A stretch of 64,000 bases of DNA, taken from positions 496,001 through 560,000 of the forward strand of contig CAWFME010000004.1 in the NCBI GenBank assembly GCA_963816955.1. Reading direction: 5' to 3'. The first letter of the stretch is position 1; every line of letters starts with the position of its first letter. The notes beneath the pieces were generated by a model, which saw only the letters and a program-made list of their open reading frames with translations, made no database searches and was not told the origin of the DNA. The DNA comes from DATFQI01 sp963816955 (GTDB lineage Bacteria > Actinomycetota > Thermoleophilia > Solirubrobacterales > Solirubrobacteraceae). Of the stretch, positions 16,909 through 26,415 are shown piece by piece. A program made the translations under genes and the position numbers.

Positions 16909-18376
16909 GCCCGCCACCTCCAGGTGTCTCGATCCTCAGCCGCTGACCGGCGCGCAAGCTGCCGCTCGCCTTCGGCTCCAGTTGCTCGCCGTCGAGCAGG
17001 TTGCGACCACGCTCGCCCGGCTCCCCGCCGTCCGCGCCCGGCGGGGCGTGGCGGCGGCGCTCGGTCAGCAAGGAGTAGCGCATGTCCTCCAGCGCCTCGA
17101 CCTCGCGCACGACGCCGTCGCCGCCGCGGTGGGCGCCGGCGCCGCCGGAACCGCGGCGCAGGGCGTACTCGACCACCCGCAGCGGGAACTCCAGCTCGAG
17201 CGCCTCGACCGGCGTGTTGAGCGTGTTCGACATCGCGACGTGCACGCCGCTGGGGCCGTCGGCGTCGGGGCAGGCGCCCTGGCCGCCGCCGAGCGTCTCG
17301 TAGTAGGCGAAGTCGTCGTTGCCGAGCGTCAGGTTGTTCATCGTGCCCTGGCCGAGCGCGCGGCCGAACGCCGCGAGCACGAGGTCCGCCACGCGGCTCG
17401 ACGTCTCGACGTTGCCGGCCACCACCGCGGCCGGCGAGCGCGCGTTGAGCAGGCTGCCCTCGGGGGCGATCACCGTCACGGGGCGCATCGCGCCGGCGGC
17501 GGGCGGGATGTCGGGGTCGGTGAGCACGCGCACGGCGAACCAGCAGGCGGAGCGCGTGACCGCCATCGGGCAGTTGAGGTTGCCGCCGTGCTGCGCGGCC
17601 GAGCCCGTGAAGTCGAGCGTCAGCTCGTCGCCGTCGACGGTCGCCTCCAGGCACAGCTCCAGGTCGCCGTCGGCGGCCTCGAGGACGTCGCTGGCCTCGC
17701 GGGTGCCGTCCTCGAGCTGGCTCAGGCAGGCGCGCATGCGGCGCTCCGCGTAGTCGACGGTCTCGGCCATCGCCTCGCGCAGGCCGTCCGCGCCGAGCCG
17801 GCCGCGCAGCTCGACCAGCCGCCTCGCGCCCGCGCGGTTGGCGGCGAGCTGGGCGCGCAGGTCGGCGCGGCGCTGGGCGGGCTGGCGCATCTGGGCGGCG
17901 AGCTCCTCGATCGCCTCGTCGTCGAGCCGCCGCGGCGGGATCACGACGCCCTCGTCCTCCAGCGTCGTCGAGTCGGCGGGCATCGAGCCGGGCGTGGGGC
18001 CGCCGACGTCGGCGTGGTGGGCGCGGCTGGCGGCGAAGCCGAGCAGATCGCCGTCGTCGAGCACGGGGGTGATGACGGTGATGTCGGGCAGGTGCGTGCC
18101 GCCGGCGAAGGGGTCGTTGAGCACCCATGGGGTCCCGTCGGCGTGGTCCTCGCCGGTGATCGCCGCGACCGCGTCGGGCATCGCGCCGAGGTGGACCGGG
18201 ATGTGCTCGGCCTGCATGACCATCTGGCCCTCGGCGTCGAACAGTGCGCAGGAGGCGTCGCGGCGCTCCTTGATGTTGGCGCTGTGGGAGGCCTTCACGA
18301 GCACGGCGCCCATCTCCTCGCAGGCCGCGCGCAGGGCGCCGGAGACGACGCGCAGCGTGATCGGGTCAACCGCCAC
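16898..18376 (-). CDS. hyuB: Hydantoinase B/oxoprolinase family protein
   Basis: 492 residues, intact. Signatures: the start DPITLRVVSGALRAACEEMG, ASHSANIKERRDASCALFDA, VLNDPFAGGTHLPDITVITP, SRAHHADVGGPTPGSMPADS and DFTGSAAQHGGNLNCPMAV. These match HyuB/AcxA-type subunits that hydrolyse hydantoins or oxoproline with HyuA using ATP, or take part in acetone/acetophenone carboxylation. The GTG at 18376 overlaps the hyuA stop by 11 bases. The substrate is not determinable. Confidence 0.9.
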   Translation of the reverse strand: MAVDPITLRVVSGALRAACEEMGAVLVKASHSANIKERRDASCALFDAEGQMVMQAEHIPVHLGAMPDAVAAITGEDHADGTPWVLNDPFAGGTHLPDITVITPVLDDGDLLGFAASRAHHADVGGPTPGSMPADSTTLEDEGVVIPPRRLDDEAIEELAAQMRQPAQRRADLRAQLAANRAGARRLVELRGRLGADGLREAMAETVDYAERRMRACLSQLEDGTREASDVLEAADGDLELCLEATVDGDELTLDFTGSAAQHGGNLNCPMAVTRSACWFAVRVLTDPDIPPAAGAMRPVTVIAPEGSLLNARSPAAVVAGNVETSSRVADLVLAAFGRALGQGTMNNLTLGNDDFAYYETLGGGQGACPDADGPSGVHVAMSNTLNTPVEALELEFPLRVVEYALRRGSGGAGAHRGGDGVVREVEALEDMRYSLLTERRRHAPPGADGGEPGERGRNLLDGEQLEPKASGSLRAGQRLRIETPGGGGHGE

Positions 18377-20356
18377 GCTTCTCCAGCCGGATCGTCCCCG
18401 ACTCGAGCACCTGGCCCGCCCAGCCGGGCGGCACCGCGAGCGTCGCCTCTGGGAGCTCCACCAGCGCCGGCCCCTCGATCTCCGTGCCGGGCCCGGGCTC
18501 GCCGGTGATGACCGCCGTCGCGTGCTCCTCGCCGCCGAAGGTGGCCGTGCGGCTGGAGGTCTTGGCGCCCGTCGGCGGCGGCGCCGGCCGCGGCCGCGTC
18601 CACGTCCGGGCCCGGCTCGGTGGCGGTCGCGCGCAGCGTGACGAGCTCGACCTCGCCCTCGGGGTCGCGGAACCCGTAGGCCTCCTCGTGGGCGGCGTGG
18701 AAGGCCTCGCGCAGCTCCTCGGCCGAGTCGTGCGCCACGACGGCCAGCTCGAACGCCTGCCCGCGGTAGCGCAGCTCGGCGGTCACGCGCACCTCCGCCT
18801 CGGCGTCGCCGAGCTGCTCGCGCGCCCGCTCGGCCAGCTCGGCGGTCTCGCGGGCGAGCGCCTCGTCCGTCAGCGTCCCGCCCGCCAGCAGCACGCTGCG
18901 CTGGACGTCGCGGCGGCGGTCGGAGACGACCAGCCCGAGCGCCGCGAGCACGCCCGAGGCGCGCGGGCAGAGGATCCGCGTCATGCCGAGCTCCTCGGCG
19001 ATGTCGGCGGCGTGCAGGCCGCCCGCGCCGCCGAAGCACAGCAGCGCGAGCTCGCGCGGGTCGACGCCGCGCTCGACGGTCATCACGCGCAGCGCGCGAA
19101 CCATCTCGGCGTTGGCGACGCGGCGGATGCCCTCGGCGCAGTCGAGCGGCGCGAGATCGAGCGAGCCGGCGAGCTCGCGGACGGCCTGCTCGGCGGCGTC
19201 GCGGTCGAGCGTGATGTCGCCGCCGAGCGACGCGCCGTCGGGCAGCAGGCCGAGCAGCAGGTTGGCGTCGGTGACCGTCGGCTCCGTGCCGCCGTGGCCG
19301 TAACAGGCCGGCCCCGGCCGGGCGCCCGCGGAGCGCGGCCCGGCGCGCAGGGCGCCGCCCGGGTCGCGCCAGCCGATCGAGCCGCCGCCGGCGCCGACCG
19401 TGTGGATGTCGAGCATCGGCAGCGCCACGGGCCGGCCGCCGACCTCGCGCCCGGCCGCCTCGCGCACGGAGCCGTCGAGGATCACGCAGACGTCGCACGA
19501 GGTGCCGCCCATGTCGAAGCACAGCGCGTCGGGCTCGCCCGCAGCGGCCGCGGCCCAGGCCGCGCCGGCCGCGCCGCCCGCGGGCCCGGACAGCACGGTC
19601 AGCGCCGCGTGCGCGCCGGCGTGTGCGGCGCTCGCGAGCCCGCCGGAGGACTGCATGACGGCCGGCTCCGGCAGCCCGGCCTCGCCCGCGCGCTCGACGA
19701 GCCGGCGCAGGTAGGAGCGCAGCAGGGGGGAGAGGGCGGCGTCGACCTCGGTGGTGGCGGCGCGCTCGAACTCGCGGAAGGTGCCGACGGCCTCGTGCGA
19801 GAGCGAGACGTGCACGTCCGGGAGCCGCTCGGCCAGCGCCTCGCCGAGCGCCCGCTCGTGCTGCGGGTGGCGGTAGGCGTGCAGCAGGCAGACGGCGACC
19901 GCCTCGGGGTCGCCGTCCGCGACGGCGTCGAGCACCCTCGCGATCCCGTCGTCGTCGAGCTCGCGCTGCGGGCCGTCGGGGCCCATACGCTCCGGCAGCG
20001 CCGACGCGGCGCTCGCGCGGCACGAGCGGCGCCGGGTGCGCCTTGCAGAGCCGGTAGAGGTCGGCGCGCGCCTGCCGCCCGAGCTCGACGACGTCCTCGA
20101 AGCCCTCGGTGGCGACGAGCACCGTGCGGGCGCCCTCGCCCTCCAGCAGCGCGTTCGTGGCCACCGTCGTCCCGTGGGCGAACGCGCGCACCTCGTCCGC
20201 CGAGGCCCCGGCGCGCTCCAGCGCGGCCGAGACGGCGGCCAGCACGCCCTCGGACTGGTCCTCCGGCGTGGTCGGCGCCTTGGCCGTCACGAGCCGGTCG
20301 CCGGCGGCGAGGACCGCGTCCGTGAAGGTCCCGCCGACGTCCACCCCGAGCAGCAC
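18366..20356 (-). CDS. hyuA: Hydantoinase A/oxoprolinase family protein (frameshifted)
   Basis: About 663 residues over three frame segments. The N-terminus LGVDVGGTFTDAVLA is the ASKHA ATP-binding motif; FAHGTTVATNALLEGEGA, FDMGGTSCDVCVI, GAGGGSIGW and GPACYGHGGTEPTVTDANL are HyuA hallmarks. The frame shifts near 19998 and again in a GCC/GGC run near 18580. After that the expected C-terminal GPALVELPEATLAVPPGW and LESGTIRLEKR follow in another frame. Both breaks are in GC runs and the rest is well conserved, so sequence error is likely. It forms one coupled unit with hyuB and the dehydrogenase. Confidence 0.88.
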
Positions 20357-20401
20357 GGGAGCGGACGCTACAACCGCGCGCTGCGGCGCGGCGTGCCGCG
20401 G

Positions 20402-20830
20402 CTACGCGGCGAGCGCGACCTCTTCGGTCTCGGCCAGGTGCTGGTGCGAGGGGCAGTAGCCGTTGTGCGGCAGCGGCACGCGCTGGCAGGCGGTCCCGCG
20501 GCGCGTGGTCGCGCGGCACTCGATCCGGTTGCCCGCGAGGTCGTAGCCGCTGGCCGGCTGCGCGGCGAGCCACTCGCGGCAGAAGGTCAGGTAACGGTCC
20601 ACGACGCAGTAGACGCGCCGCTGGGAGGTCATCGGGAAGTAGATCCGGATGTCGTTGAACAGCGTCTTCGTCGGCCTGGCGAAGTAGTGCATGTCCGTGG
20701 CGAGCCGGTAGACCGCGGCCTCGCATGCCTTGAGCACCCGCTCGTGATTCGTGAGGCCGCTCTGGAGCGGGTGGTCCTCCAGGATCTCGTCTTCGAGCTC
20801 CCTATAGATGGCCCGGCTGAATTGATACAT
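20402..20830 (-). CDS. Hypothetical protein with C-terminal CxATTxxGxxC...YCxSH zinc-binding motif
   Basis: 142 residues. The N-terminal two thirds are alpha-helical and charged with no recognised domain. The C-terminus has Cys and His spaced C-RATTRRGTA-C-QRVPLPHNGY-C-PS-H, like small DUF5763-type zinc modules. A strong ribosome site (GAGGGGG) lies seven bases before the ATG at 20830. It lies between hyuA and nadB on the same strand. No function can be assigned; nucleic-acid or protein binding through the zinc module is only a possibility. Confidence 0.6.
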   Translation of the reverse strand: MYQFSRAIYRELEDEILEDHPLQSGLTNHERVLKACEAAVYRLATDMHYFARPTKTLFNDIRIYFPMTSQRRVYCVVDRYLTFCREWLAAQPASGYDLAGNRIECRATTRRGTACQRVPLPHNGYCPSHQHLAETEEVALAA

Positions 20831-20971
20831 CGCATTTCCCCCTCGGACTGCATCCCCTCGGGCCGGCTCCGTGGCCCGACGTCGCAGTCCTTGCCGATCT
20901 CGTGACTTTCCGAACGATGTCTTTGTTGACTTGTCGTTAAGGCGAACGAGATCGTTCGCTGGAGCTTGCGG
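20831..20971 (-). promoter_or_regulatory. nadB 3' / hypothetical gene 5' intergenic region with CGAACGA inverted repeat
   Basis: The 141-base gap contains a perfect 7-4-7 inverted repeat GCGAACG-AGAT-CGTTCGC at 20942-20959, just past the nadB stop, which could end nadB transcription or act as an operator. CGAACGA recurs near 20915. A TTAACGAC stretch on the minus strand may be part of the promoter of the downstream gene. Confidence 0.35.
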
Positions 20972-22423
20972 TCAGCTCCAGGGCTCGGTGCCGGGTGCGG
21001 CGCCACCGGCGGCCACGACGGTGTGGCGGCCGTCCAGCGTGGAATCGGTTCCACGGAAATCGGACCGCGCGTGGGCGCCACGGCTCTCCTCGCGCGAGAG
21101 CGCGCACGCGGCCACCAGGCGCGCGAGCGGGTGCGGGTCCTCGAGCAGCGGCGCGAGCCCCTCGGCGCTGCGCTCCAGGCCCGCGTGGCGCCACATCGCC
21201 TCGCGGGTCTCGCGGCTCGGCGGCCGGGGCCACCGGAGTCTCCGGGAGCCGTGCCGCCGGCGTGCCCCGCGGGGGCTCGAGCGCGAGCCCGGCGAGCGCC
21301 GCGCGGCGGCCGAAGACGAAGCACTCCGACAAGGAGTTCGACGCGAGCCGGTTGGCGCCGTGCAGTCCGGTGCAGGCGCACTCGCCGACCGCGAACAGCC
21401 CGGGCACGCCCTCCGCGCGCCCCTCGAGGTCGGTGACGATCCCGCCCATCACGTAGTGGCTGGCGAAGGCGACGGGCACGAGCTCGGTCATCGGGTCCAG
21501 GCCGGCCTCCCGCAGGGCGGCGACCACGTTCGGGAAGCGGCCGGGGTCGACGCCGCGCATGTCCAGGCCGACCGACGCCGCGCCCGTGCGCGCGAGCTCG
21601 TTGAAGATCGCGCGCGCCACCGCGTCGCGCGGCGCCAGCTCGTCGACGAAGCGCTCGCCGTCCGCGCCGTGCAGGGTCGCGCCCTCGCCGCGCACCGCCT
21701 CGGAGATCAGGAACCCCTCGCGGCCGGGCAGGCCGACGACCGCGGTCGGGTGGAACTGCGCGAACTCGAGGTCCGCGAGCGCGGCGCCGGCGGCGCGCGC
21801 GAGCATCAGCCCTGAGCCGAAGGAGCCCGGCGGGTTCGTCGTGCGCGACCACAGCGCGGCGGCGCCGCCCGTGGCCAGCACGACCGCGCGCGCGGCGACC
21901 GGCGCGGCCGTCGTCGAGGACCACGGCCGCGCCGTCCTCCATCGCCAGGGCGGCGGCGCGGCGGCCCTCGAGCACCTCGATGCGCTCGTGCTCGGCGACG
22001 ACCGCCGACAAGCGTGCGCAGGATCCGCCGGCCCGTCGCGCTGCCGCCAGCGTGCGCGACGCGGCGGGCGCCATGGCCGCCCTCGAGCCCGAGCGCGAGG
22101 TTGCCGTGCCGGTCGGCGTCGAAGCGCACGCCGATGCGCTCGAGGTCGCGGAATCGCTCGGGCGCCTCATCGCAGAGCACCTCGGCGGCGGAGCGGCGGG
22201 TCAGGCCGCGCCCGGCCGACAGCGTGTCCTCGAGGTGACGCTGCGGCGAGTCGTCGGCGGCGAGCGCGGCGGCCAGGCCGCCCTGGGCCCAGTAGGAGGC
22301 GGTCTCGCCGAGCGGGCGGCCGGAGATCAGCGTGACGTCGGCGCCCTCGCGGGCGGCGCACAGGGCCGCGTAGAGCCCGGCGGCCCCGGCACCCACGACG
22401 GCCAGATCGGCGGGCGGGGCCAT
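20972..22423 (-). CDS. nadB: L-aspartate oxidase (multiply frameshifted)
   Basis: About 484 residues across four frame segments. It oxidises L-aspartate to iminoaspartate for NAD synthesis, using FAD. Motifs: VVGAGAAGLYAALCAAREGA (FAD), ETASYWAQGGLAAAL, ALGLEGGHGARRVAHAGG, ATGGAAALW, EFAQFHPTAV, HYVMGGIVTDLEGR, GLHGANRLASNSLSE and ESRGAHARSDF. Frames change near 22010, 21900 and 21215, all in GC runs. The number of shifts is high, so it is either error-prone sequence or a decaying gene. No nadA or nadC is adjacent. The start is the ATG at 22423, divergent from the deacetylase gene. Confidence 0.88.
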
Positions 22424-22440
22424 TGCCCTACGGTACCCGC

Positions 22441-23458
22441 GTGCCCAGCTCTCCCTGGTTCCGCCACGACGCGCACCTCGCGCACGACGTGCCCGGCCAT
22501 CCGGAGCGCCCGGCGCGGATCCGCGCCCTCGAGGCCGAGATGTCGGCGAACGACTGGTTCGGCTGCGAGCGCGTCGAGGCGCCGCGGGCGGAGCTCGAGC
22601 TGATCGACGCGGTCCACACGGAGTCCTACGTCACGGCGCTGCAGGAGATGTGCGCGCGGGGAGGCGCCCGCATCGACGCCGACACGATCGCCCTCGAGGG
22701 GACGTGGGAGGCCGCGCTGCGCGGCGCGGGCGGGGCGGCGGCGCTTGTCGATGCGCTGCTCGGCGGGGGCGCCCGCGCCGGCGTCTCCGCGCTGCGCCCG
22801 CCGGGCCACCACGCCGAGGCTGCGCGCGCCATGGGCTTCTGCTTCTTCGACAACGTCGCCGTGGCGGCGCGGCGGGCGCGCGACGCTCACGGGGCCGAGC
22901 GCGTCCTGATCCTCGACTGGGACGTCCACCACGGCAACGGGACCAACGACATCTTCCACGCCGATCGGGGCGTGCTGTTCGTCTCCATCCACGAGTCGCC
23001 CGCTGTATCCGGGCACGGGCCCGGCGTCCGACGTCGGCTCGGGCGCGGGGGAGGGCTACACGGTCAACCTCCCCGTGCCGGGCGGCACGGGCGACGCCGG
23101 CTACCGCTCGCTGGTCGAGCACGTGACGGGCGCGCTGATCCGCGACTGGCGGCCGCAGCTCGTGCTGGTCTCGGCGGGCTTCGACGCCCACATCGACGAC
23201 CCGCTGGCGAGCTGCCGCGTGTCCGAGGCGGGCTACGCCGGCATGACGGCCTCCGTGCGGCGGGCGGCCGACGCGGTCGGCGCGCCGGTCGGCCTCGTGC
23301 TGGAGGGCGGCTACGACCTCGGCGCGCTGTCGCGCTCGATGGCGGCGCTGATGCCGGTGCTGCTGGCGGAGGAGACGCCCGCGGACGAGGAGCTCGCGGT
23401 GCACCCGATGGCGACCCGGGCGCTCGAGCGGCTGGGCCGCTACTTCCCCGGCCTCTAG
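22441..23458 (+). CDS. Histone deacetylase/AcuC/AphA-family deacetylase (frameshifted)
   Basis: About 339 residues. Class II-like zinc deacetylase fold: HPERPARIRALE, SALRPPGHHAEAARAMGFCFF with the catalytic histidine pair, LILDWDVHHGNGTND with zinc-binding Asp/His, then VSAGFDAHIDDPL and LEGGYDLGALS. One extra C near 23001 breaks the frame before the ESPLYPGTG motif. Relatives deacetylate acetylpolyamines, acetyl-CoA synthetase or other acetyl-lysines; the substrate here is unknown. The start is taken as the GTG at 22441, 18 bases from the divergent nadB ATG; a TTG at 22423 is possible but overlaps it. Confidence 0.88.
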
Positions 23459-24122
23459 CTACTTCTTGGGAACGATGCGCCGCGCCGAGCCGCCGCCGGC
23501 CTGGTCGCGGACCTTGGCCAGCGCCTCTTGGGCCTGGTCCTCGCTGTCGTAGGTGCCGCTGAAGACGACGAACGAGTCCGGGCCGAGCGACTCGAAGTCG
23601 TCCGAGTCGAGCACGCCGACGGTCGGCACGCCCTTGGTCGCCAGCTCACCGGCCAGCCGCTCGGCGTCCTCGCGGGTGCCGGAGGAGTTGAGCACGACGG
23701 TCCAGGCGGTCTCGCCCTCCGGCCACTCGGCGAGCCCGGGGCTCGTCGTGCCGCCCTCGGGCTCCGGCGACGGGGTGGGCGAGGGCGTCGGCACCGGCGT
23801 CGGAGTGCCCTCGGCGCCGGGCGCCGGGGTGGCGGCGGGCGGGGCGGTCGCGACCGGGGTCGGCGTCGGCGGCGACCTCCTGGACGCCCTCGGCGTCGCT
23901 GGCCAGCTCGACGATCGCGAGCACGACGGCGATCAGCACGAGCGCGAGCAGCACGCCGACCACGGCGACCGACGCGCGCCAGCCGCGCGGCTCGGCGATG
24001 CGGGTGCCGACGGCCGCGCCGCAGTCCAGGCACCACTCCTGCTCGGCGCTCAGGTGGGCGCCGCAGCGAGGGCAGCGCCGCTCGACCGGAGTCGGCGGCG
24101 GAGGCGTCTCGACCGTGCTCAC
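23459..24122 (-). CDS. Zinc-ribbon membrane protein with C-terminal SPOR-like domain (frameshifted)
   Basis: About 220 residues after joining frames. Order: an N-terminal zinc ribbon (CPRCG ... CLDCG), one membrane helix (VVGVLLALVLIAVVLAIVEL), a Pro/Thr/Ala-rich extracytoplasmic linker with TP repeats, then a C-terminal region (WTVVLNSSGTREDAERLAGE ... FVVFSGTYDSEDQAQEALAK) resembling the SPOR peptidoglycan-binding fold. The frame changes near 23860 in the linker. The GTG start overlaps the upstream gene's stop (GTGA). It may sit at the septum or cell wall, if the SPOR call is right. Confidence 0.68.
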
Positions 24123-25048
24123 GGGCGGTGCTCCGAGGTGACGGGCTCGCCGAGGTCGGTCGTCGGCTGGTCCGAGCCGGCGGGGTTGGAGTTCGCGTCG
24201 GCCGGCGCACCGGCCCCGGGGCCCGCGGCCTCGGCGGGCGTCGCGCCGGCCTCCGGGCTCGCGGCGTCGGCGTCATCGCCGGTGACGGCGGGCTGCCGGC
24301 CGGTGTACTCCGCGAGCGCACGGCGGTGCTCGTCCGTGGGCTCTTCGGCGGCCGGCGTGGCCGCGGCGTGCGCGGCGGCGGCGCGCTCTGCCTCGGCGGC
24401 CTGGGCGGCGGCGGCGCGCTCGGCCTCGGCGGCGTGCCGGTCGGCGATCGCGCGGTCGGTGGTCTCCTCGGCCAGCTTGCGCGCGCGCTCGGTCAGCGGG
24501 GTGCCGCAGAACGCGCACCAGCCGGCTTCGGAGCCGTGCAGCTCGCCGCAGCTCGGGCAGGTGCCGCCGATCCCGGGCTGGCGCACGACGGTGGCGGCGG
24601 GGCCGCCGAGGCCGAGCGCGGCCTCGTGGGCGCGCAGCTCCTCGTCGATCGCGGCCAGGCGCGCGGCCTTGCGCTCGACGATGTCGCGGTGGCCGCCGTG
24701 CGAGGAGCCGGCGCGGTGGACCTCGTAGGAGAAGCCGCCGAGGTCGCGCAGCAGCACTTCGCGCGCGGCCTGCAGGAAGCGCACGCGGCGGCGGATCGCG
24801 CCACGGCGGGCGCCCTCGGCGGGCTGCTGCTCGAGGCGGTCGGCGTCGATGCCCGCGGGCAGGTCGCGGCGGCGGCGCTTGAGCTCCTCCTCCCGCGCGC
24901 GCTCCTCCTCGGACAGGGCCGGGCCTTCCTCTTGGGAGACGACGGTGGCGTCGACCGGCTCGGAGGCCGCCGGCGTTCCGGGCGGGGACTCGTCGGCGGT
25001 CGCGGCGCGTCTGCGTGTCAGGCGTCGCAACAGGCCGTTCATTGGCAT
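24119..25048 (-). CDS. Zinc-ribbon, alanine/glutamate-rich cytoplasmic protein
   Basis: 309 residues. An N-terminal charged region, then a helical section (FLQAAREVLLRDLGGFSYEV), then a zinc ribbon CPSCGELHGSEAGWCAFCG near residue 165, followed by a coiled-coil-like stretch with near-repeats of AEAERAAAAQA/AEAERAAAAHA, and a disordered Ala/Pro/Asp-rich C-terminus. No known family is recognised. It is coupled by GTGA overlap to the zinc-ribbon SPOR-like gene, so the two probably work together. A TATACT -10 (complement 25082-25087) lies upstream. Confidence 0.6.
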   Translation of the reverse strand: MPMNGLLRRLTRRRAATADESPPGTPAASEPVDATVVSQEEGPALSEEERAREEELKRRRRDLPAGIDADRLEQQPAEGARRGAIRRRVRFLQAAREVLLRDLGGFSYEVHRAGSSHGGHRDIVERKAARLAAIDEELRAHEAALGLGGPAATVVRQPGIGGTCPSCGELHGSEAGWCAFCGTPLTERARKLAEETTDRAIADRHAAEAERAAAAQAAEAERAAAAHAAATPAAEEPTDEHRRALAEYTGRQPAVTGDDADAASPEAGATPAEAAGPGAGAPADANSNPAGSDQPTTDLGEPVTSEHRP

Positions 25049-25134
25049 AGGGGCGCGTCGCTCGAAGCACCCCGCAAGGCGAGTATAGGATTCCTCGCCC
25101 CCCGCTCCGCCGGCAGGGGTGCCGGGGGCGCCCG

Positions 25135-26067
25135 CTACGCGCGCTCCGCCAGCAGGCCGCGCCAGGCCTCCACGACGCGCGCGGCCATGCGGTCGGCCGA
25201 GAACAGCTCGGCGCGCCGGCGGCCGGCCACCCGCGGGTCCGGATCGGCCAGTGGCGCGCGCAGCGCCGCGCGCCAGGCGTCGCGGTCATACGGCGCGCAG
25301 AAGGCGCCCTCGATCCCGTGCAGGGCGACCGGGTGGATGCCGACGGGCGTCCCGAACGCCGGCACCCCGCAGGCGATCGCCTCGATCACGGACAGGCCGA
25401 AGCCCTCCGCCTGGGACGGCACCAGCACGGCGTTGGCCGCGTTGATCCAGTACGGGACCTCGTCGGGCGGGACGCGGCCCATCTGCAGCAGCGGGACGTC
25501 GCCGGCCGCCTCCCGCGCGCGGTCGAAGCGCTTGAGCGGGCGCGAGGGGTCGTGCGGGAAGAGCAGGTAGGGGCCGTCGGGTTCCAGCCCCAGCCGCTCG
25601 CGCGCCTCGCGACGCGGGATCGGCCGGAAGCGCGTCAGGTCGATGCCCACCGGCAGCACCGCCACGCGCCGGCGGGTGCCCGCGCCGGGGATGTTCTCGC
25701 TGAACTCGCGCGAGACCGCGGCGGGCAGCGCCGTGAACGGCAGCACCGCGCGCGTGATCCGGTTCGAGCGCGGGTGGAAGAGGTCGTTGCCGTGCAGGGT
25801 GACCACGACGGGGCCGAGCCGCGCGAGCACGGCCGGCCAGGCCGTCAGGCCGAAGTGGGCGTGCACGACGTCGAACTCCCCGCGGCGGTACCGGCGGCGC
25901 AGCTCGCGCGCCGCGGCCGGGTAAGAGCGCAGCCCCGGCGGGAACGAGAACACCTCGATCTCGACGTCCTCGCGGCGGCGCAGCGCCTCGACCTGGTCGA
26001 GCACGAACCGCCCGTACTCCGGCCGCTCGGCCGTCGGGTACATGTTCGTGACCACCAGGGCTCGCAC
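25135..26067 (-). CDS. GT4-family glycosyltransferase
   Basis: About 310 residues, GT-B fold. The N-terminus ALVVTNMYPTAERPEYGRFV and VHAHFGLTAW with VTLHGNDLF are typical of GT4 acceptor domains; the donor domain has PVGIDLTRF, SRPLKRFDRA, LVPSQAEGFGLSVIEAIAC (E-x7-E motif) and GVPAFGTPVG. Such enzymes transfer sugars from nucleotide donors to lipids or glycans at the cytoplasmic membrane face. The GTG at 26067 begins the conserved VRALVVTN; a GTG at 26094 is an alternative. The acceptor is unknown. Confidence 0.85.
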   Translation of the reverse strand: MRALVVTNMYPTAERPEYGRFVLDQVEALRRREDVEIEVFSFPPGLRSYPAAARELRRRYRRGEFDVVHAHFGLTAWPAVLARLGPVVVTLHGNDLFHPRSNRITRAVLPFTALPAAVSREFSENIPGAGTRRRVAVLPVGIDLTRFRPIPRREARERLGLEPDGPYLLFPHDPSRPLKRFDRAREAAGDVPLLQMGRVPPDEVPYWINAANAVLVPSQAEGFGLSVIEAIACGVPAFGTPVGIHPVALHGIEGAFCAPYDRDAWRAALRAPLADPDPRVAGRRRAELFSADRMAARVVEAWRGLLAERA

Positions 26068-26182
26068 GGCACGAACATGACACGCATTCGTCACAAACGC
26101 GTCTAGATCCGTTCCGGGCGCGGCCGGACACTCGATCCGAGCCCCGCGGACGGCGGGGGAGTGCGAAGGACCGGGGGTCCGG

Positions 26183-26392
26183 ATGTTCTACGAGCTGATG
26201 GGCAGGGCGCACGCGGCCTGGGCGGCGGAGCGCGGGCAGGGGACGGTCGAGTACGTCGGCCTCGTGCTGCTGATGGCGGTGCTGATCGCGGGGGTCGTCA
26301 AGGCGAGCGGCTCGTTCTCGGACACGGGCATCGCCGAGGCGGTGGTCAAGCGCCTGAAGGCCGCGATCGACGGCGTGGGCAGCGGACGCTGA
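26183..26392 (+). CDS. Flp-type pilin
   Basis: 69 residues with the Flp prepilin pattern G-QGTV-EY: a Gly, four residues, then Glu-Tyr, followed by the hydrophobic pilin helix (VGLVLLMAVLIAGVV). Processing would occur after the Gly of RGQGTVEY by a TadV-type peptidase. No tad secretion or peptidase gene is in the window, so it is an orphan here. A small inverted repeat GGACC-GGG-GGTCC ends two bases before the ATG and may shape the ribosome site. It is followed closely by murI. Confidence 0.75.
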   Translation: MFYELMGRAHAAWAAERGQGTVEYVGLVLLMAVLIAGVVKASGSFSDTGIAEAVVKRLKAAIDGVGSGR

Positions 26393-26415
26393 CGGCCGTG
26401 GCACACTGCGCCCGC

